A stretch of 64,000 nucleotides of DNA. Origin: Antrihabitans spumae (GTDB taxonomy: Bacteria > Actinomycetota > Actinomycetes > Mycobacteriales > Mycobacteriaceae). Below the pieces are notes generated by a model. The model searched no databases. It saw only the letters and a list, made by a program, of their open reading frames with translations, and had not been told where the DNA came from. How positions within the stretch are numbered: the first letter of the stretch is position 1; every line of letters starts with the position of its first letter. Both the position numbers and the translations under genes were made by a program. The DNA lies in contig NZ_JBIMSN010000138.1 in the NCBI RefSeq assembly GCF_043944905.1, forward strand, positions 1 through 64,000. The letters are read 5' to 3'. This document shows, piece after piece, positions 62,987 through 64,000 of this stretch.

Positions 62987-64000
62987 TCAGTAGACCGGCA
63001 GGCTGGTATCGACCTGGCGGGCCCACGCAATGACGCCGCCCTGCAGGTGCGTCGCGTCGGAGAAACCAGCCGCCTTCAGCGCGGCAAGTGCTTCGGCAGA
63101 ACGAATTCCGGTCTTGCAGTGCAACACGATCGGCTTGTTCTGTGGCAGTTCGGCGAGCGCATCGCCCGACAGAATCCGATCCTTCGGGATCAAGGTCGCA
63201 CCCGGAAGGTGCACGATGTCCCACTCGACCGGTTCGCGGACGTCGATGATCGCCAGGTCCTTGCCCGCTTCGAGCATGTCGTGCAGTTCCTGCGCTGTGA
63301 TGGTCGAGCCGACAGCAGCCGCCTGACCTTCGTCGGACACGACGCCGCAGAAGGCCTCGTAGTCGATCAGTTCCGTGATCGGCGTACGTGCGGGGTCGCG
63401 GCGCAACTTGATCGTCCGATAGTTCATGTCGAGCGCGTCGTAGACCATCAGCCGACCGAGTAGCGAATCCCCGATCCCGGTGATCAGCTTGATCGCCTCG
63501 GTGACCATGACCGATCCGATCGACGCGCAGAGCACGCCGAGCACGCCACCTTCGGCGCACGACGGCACCATTCCCGGCGGCGGCGCTTCGGGATAGAGGT
63601 CGCGGTAGTTCAGGCCCAAGCCGTCCGGTGCGTCCTCCCAGAAGACCGACACCTGACCCTCGAAGCGGTAGATCGAACCCCAGACGTACGGCTTGCCTGC
63701 GAGCACGGCGGCGTCGTTCACCAGATAGCGCGTCGCGAAGTTGTCGGTGCCGTCGAGGATGAGGTCGTACTGCTTGAACAGCTCGATCGCGTTCTCGGGC
63801 TCCAACCGCAGCTGATGCAGCTGGACGTTCACATAGGAGTTCGCTTCACGAATCGAGTCGCGGGCACTCTCCCCCTTCGGCCGACCGATGTCGGACTCGC
63901 CGTGGATGATCTGCCGCTGCAGGTTGGACGAATCGACTTCGTCGAACTCGACGATTCCGATCGTGCCGACACCGGCTGCCGCCAGATAGAGCAGTGCAGG
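62987..64000 (-). CDS. moeZ: Molybdopterin/thio-cofactor adenylyltransferase-sulfurtransferase MoeB/MoeZ (partial, runs off the window)
   Basis: At least 337 residues with the start beyond 64000. The visible E1-like adenylation domain has AAAGVGTIGIVEFDEVDSSNLQRQ, then DGTDNFATRYLVND. PPPGMVPSCAEGGVLGVLCASIGS carries the Cys and Lys region. A C-terminal rhodanese domain (residues ~245-330) has IIDVREPVEWDIVHLPGA and the persulfide loop LHCKTGIRSAEAL. The enzyme activates the MoaD-type C-terminus and supplies sulfur. A double hairpin follows the stop. Confidence 0.93.
   Translation of the reverse strand, partial: PALLYLAAAGVGTIGIVEFDEVDSSNLQRQIIHGESDIGRPKGESARDSIREANSYVNVQLHQLRLEPENAIELFKQYDLILDGTDNFATRYLVNDAAVLAGKPYVWGSIYRFEGQVSVFWEDAPDGLGLNYRDLYPEAPPPGMVPSCAEGGVLGVLCASIGSVMVTEAIKLITGIGDSLLGRLMVYDALDMNYRTIKLRRDPARTPITELIDYEAFCGVVSDEGQAAAVGSTITAQELHDMLEAGKDLAIIDVREPVEWDIVHLPGATLIPKDRILSGDALAELPQNKPIVLHCKTGIRSAEALAALKAAGFSDATHLQGGVIAWARQVDTSLPVY

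Overview
The window is high-GC actinobacterial chromosome, most likely from a mycolic-acid-forming member of Mycobacteriales. Rhodococcus or a close relative is my best guess, but the genus is inferred. The support is whiB7, adnAB, mycoredoxin-1, MMPL and wax-ester-synthase genes, a PPA1309 protein, an UPF0182 protein and a gene order that matches the M. tuberculosis Rv3193c-Rv3206c neighbourhood as I remember it. I see no prophage, IS element, CRISPR array or plasmid function. Almost all genes look like resident chromosomal genes.

Layout. (1) 1-9000: a 92-bp-period direct repeat, a DUF1304 protein, then a fatty-acid block on + (two acyl-CoA dehydrogenases, two related acyl-CoA ligases), a small membrane protein and a PepSY protein. 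(2) 9000-23300: a third acyl-CoA ligase, a galT-galK operon (-), a PAS protein with a type II-like flavohaemoglobin, a WS/DGAT acyltransferase, a MarR regulator divergent from an MMPL-lipocalin pair, an unrecognised gene, a secreted TAP-type peptidase broken by a one-base frameshift, and a MerR regulator. (3) 23400-23800: two identical initiator tRNA-fMet genes, each with its own terminator. (4) 24000-46540: the conserved core: UPF0182, PPA1309, PDZ protease-like, DUF2342, E1/cyclodehydratase-like, ABC1 kinase, whiB7 with a long attenuator leader, uvrD2, mycoredoxin, nudC, K+ channel, DoxX, adnB-adnA, lipV-like hydrolase and an alkyltransferase-like protein. (5) 46545-62030: a segment that appears to split that conserved order. 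It holds DinB, HxlR with a thioesterase, a MobA-MoeA fusion, DUF4870, the nitrate/nitrite block narK-nirB-nirD-hemD-chelatase, a CynX-type transporter with a GntR regulator, TetR with DUF418, and an F420-type oxidoreductase behind a KstR-like site. (6) 62024-64000: conserved order resumes with a TIGR02569 protein and moeB/moeZ, which runs off the window.

How the genes fit together. NarK imports nitrate or nitrite and NirBD reduces nitrite to ammonium. The HemD homologue and the chelatase next to it supply siroheme for NirB, and the MobA-MoeA fusion could supply molybdenum cofactor for a nitrate reductase located elsewhere. AdnAB and UvrD2 handle DNA ends. Mycoredoxin and NudC handle redox and NAD. 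WhiB7 is preceded by a textbook WhiB7-type promoter, an upstream ORF and an intrinsic terminator, which is the most complete regulatory device in the window.

The observations most worth a second look are the whiB7 leader, a recurring 3'-end double-hairpin repeat (three copies next to minus-strand stop codons), a KstR-type operator, the frameshifted peptidase, the MobA-MoeA fusion and paired inverted repeats around narK/nirB. I found no clear evidence for an entirely new biological system.
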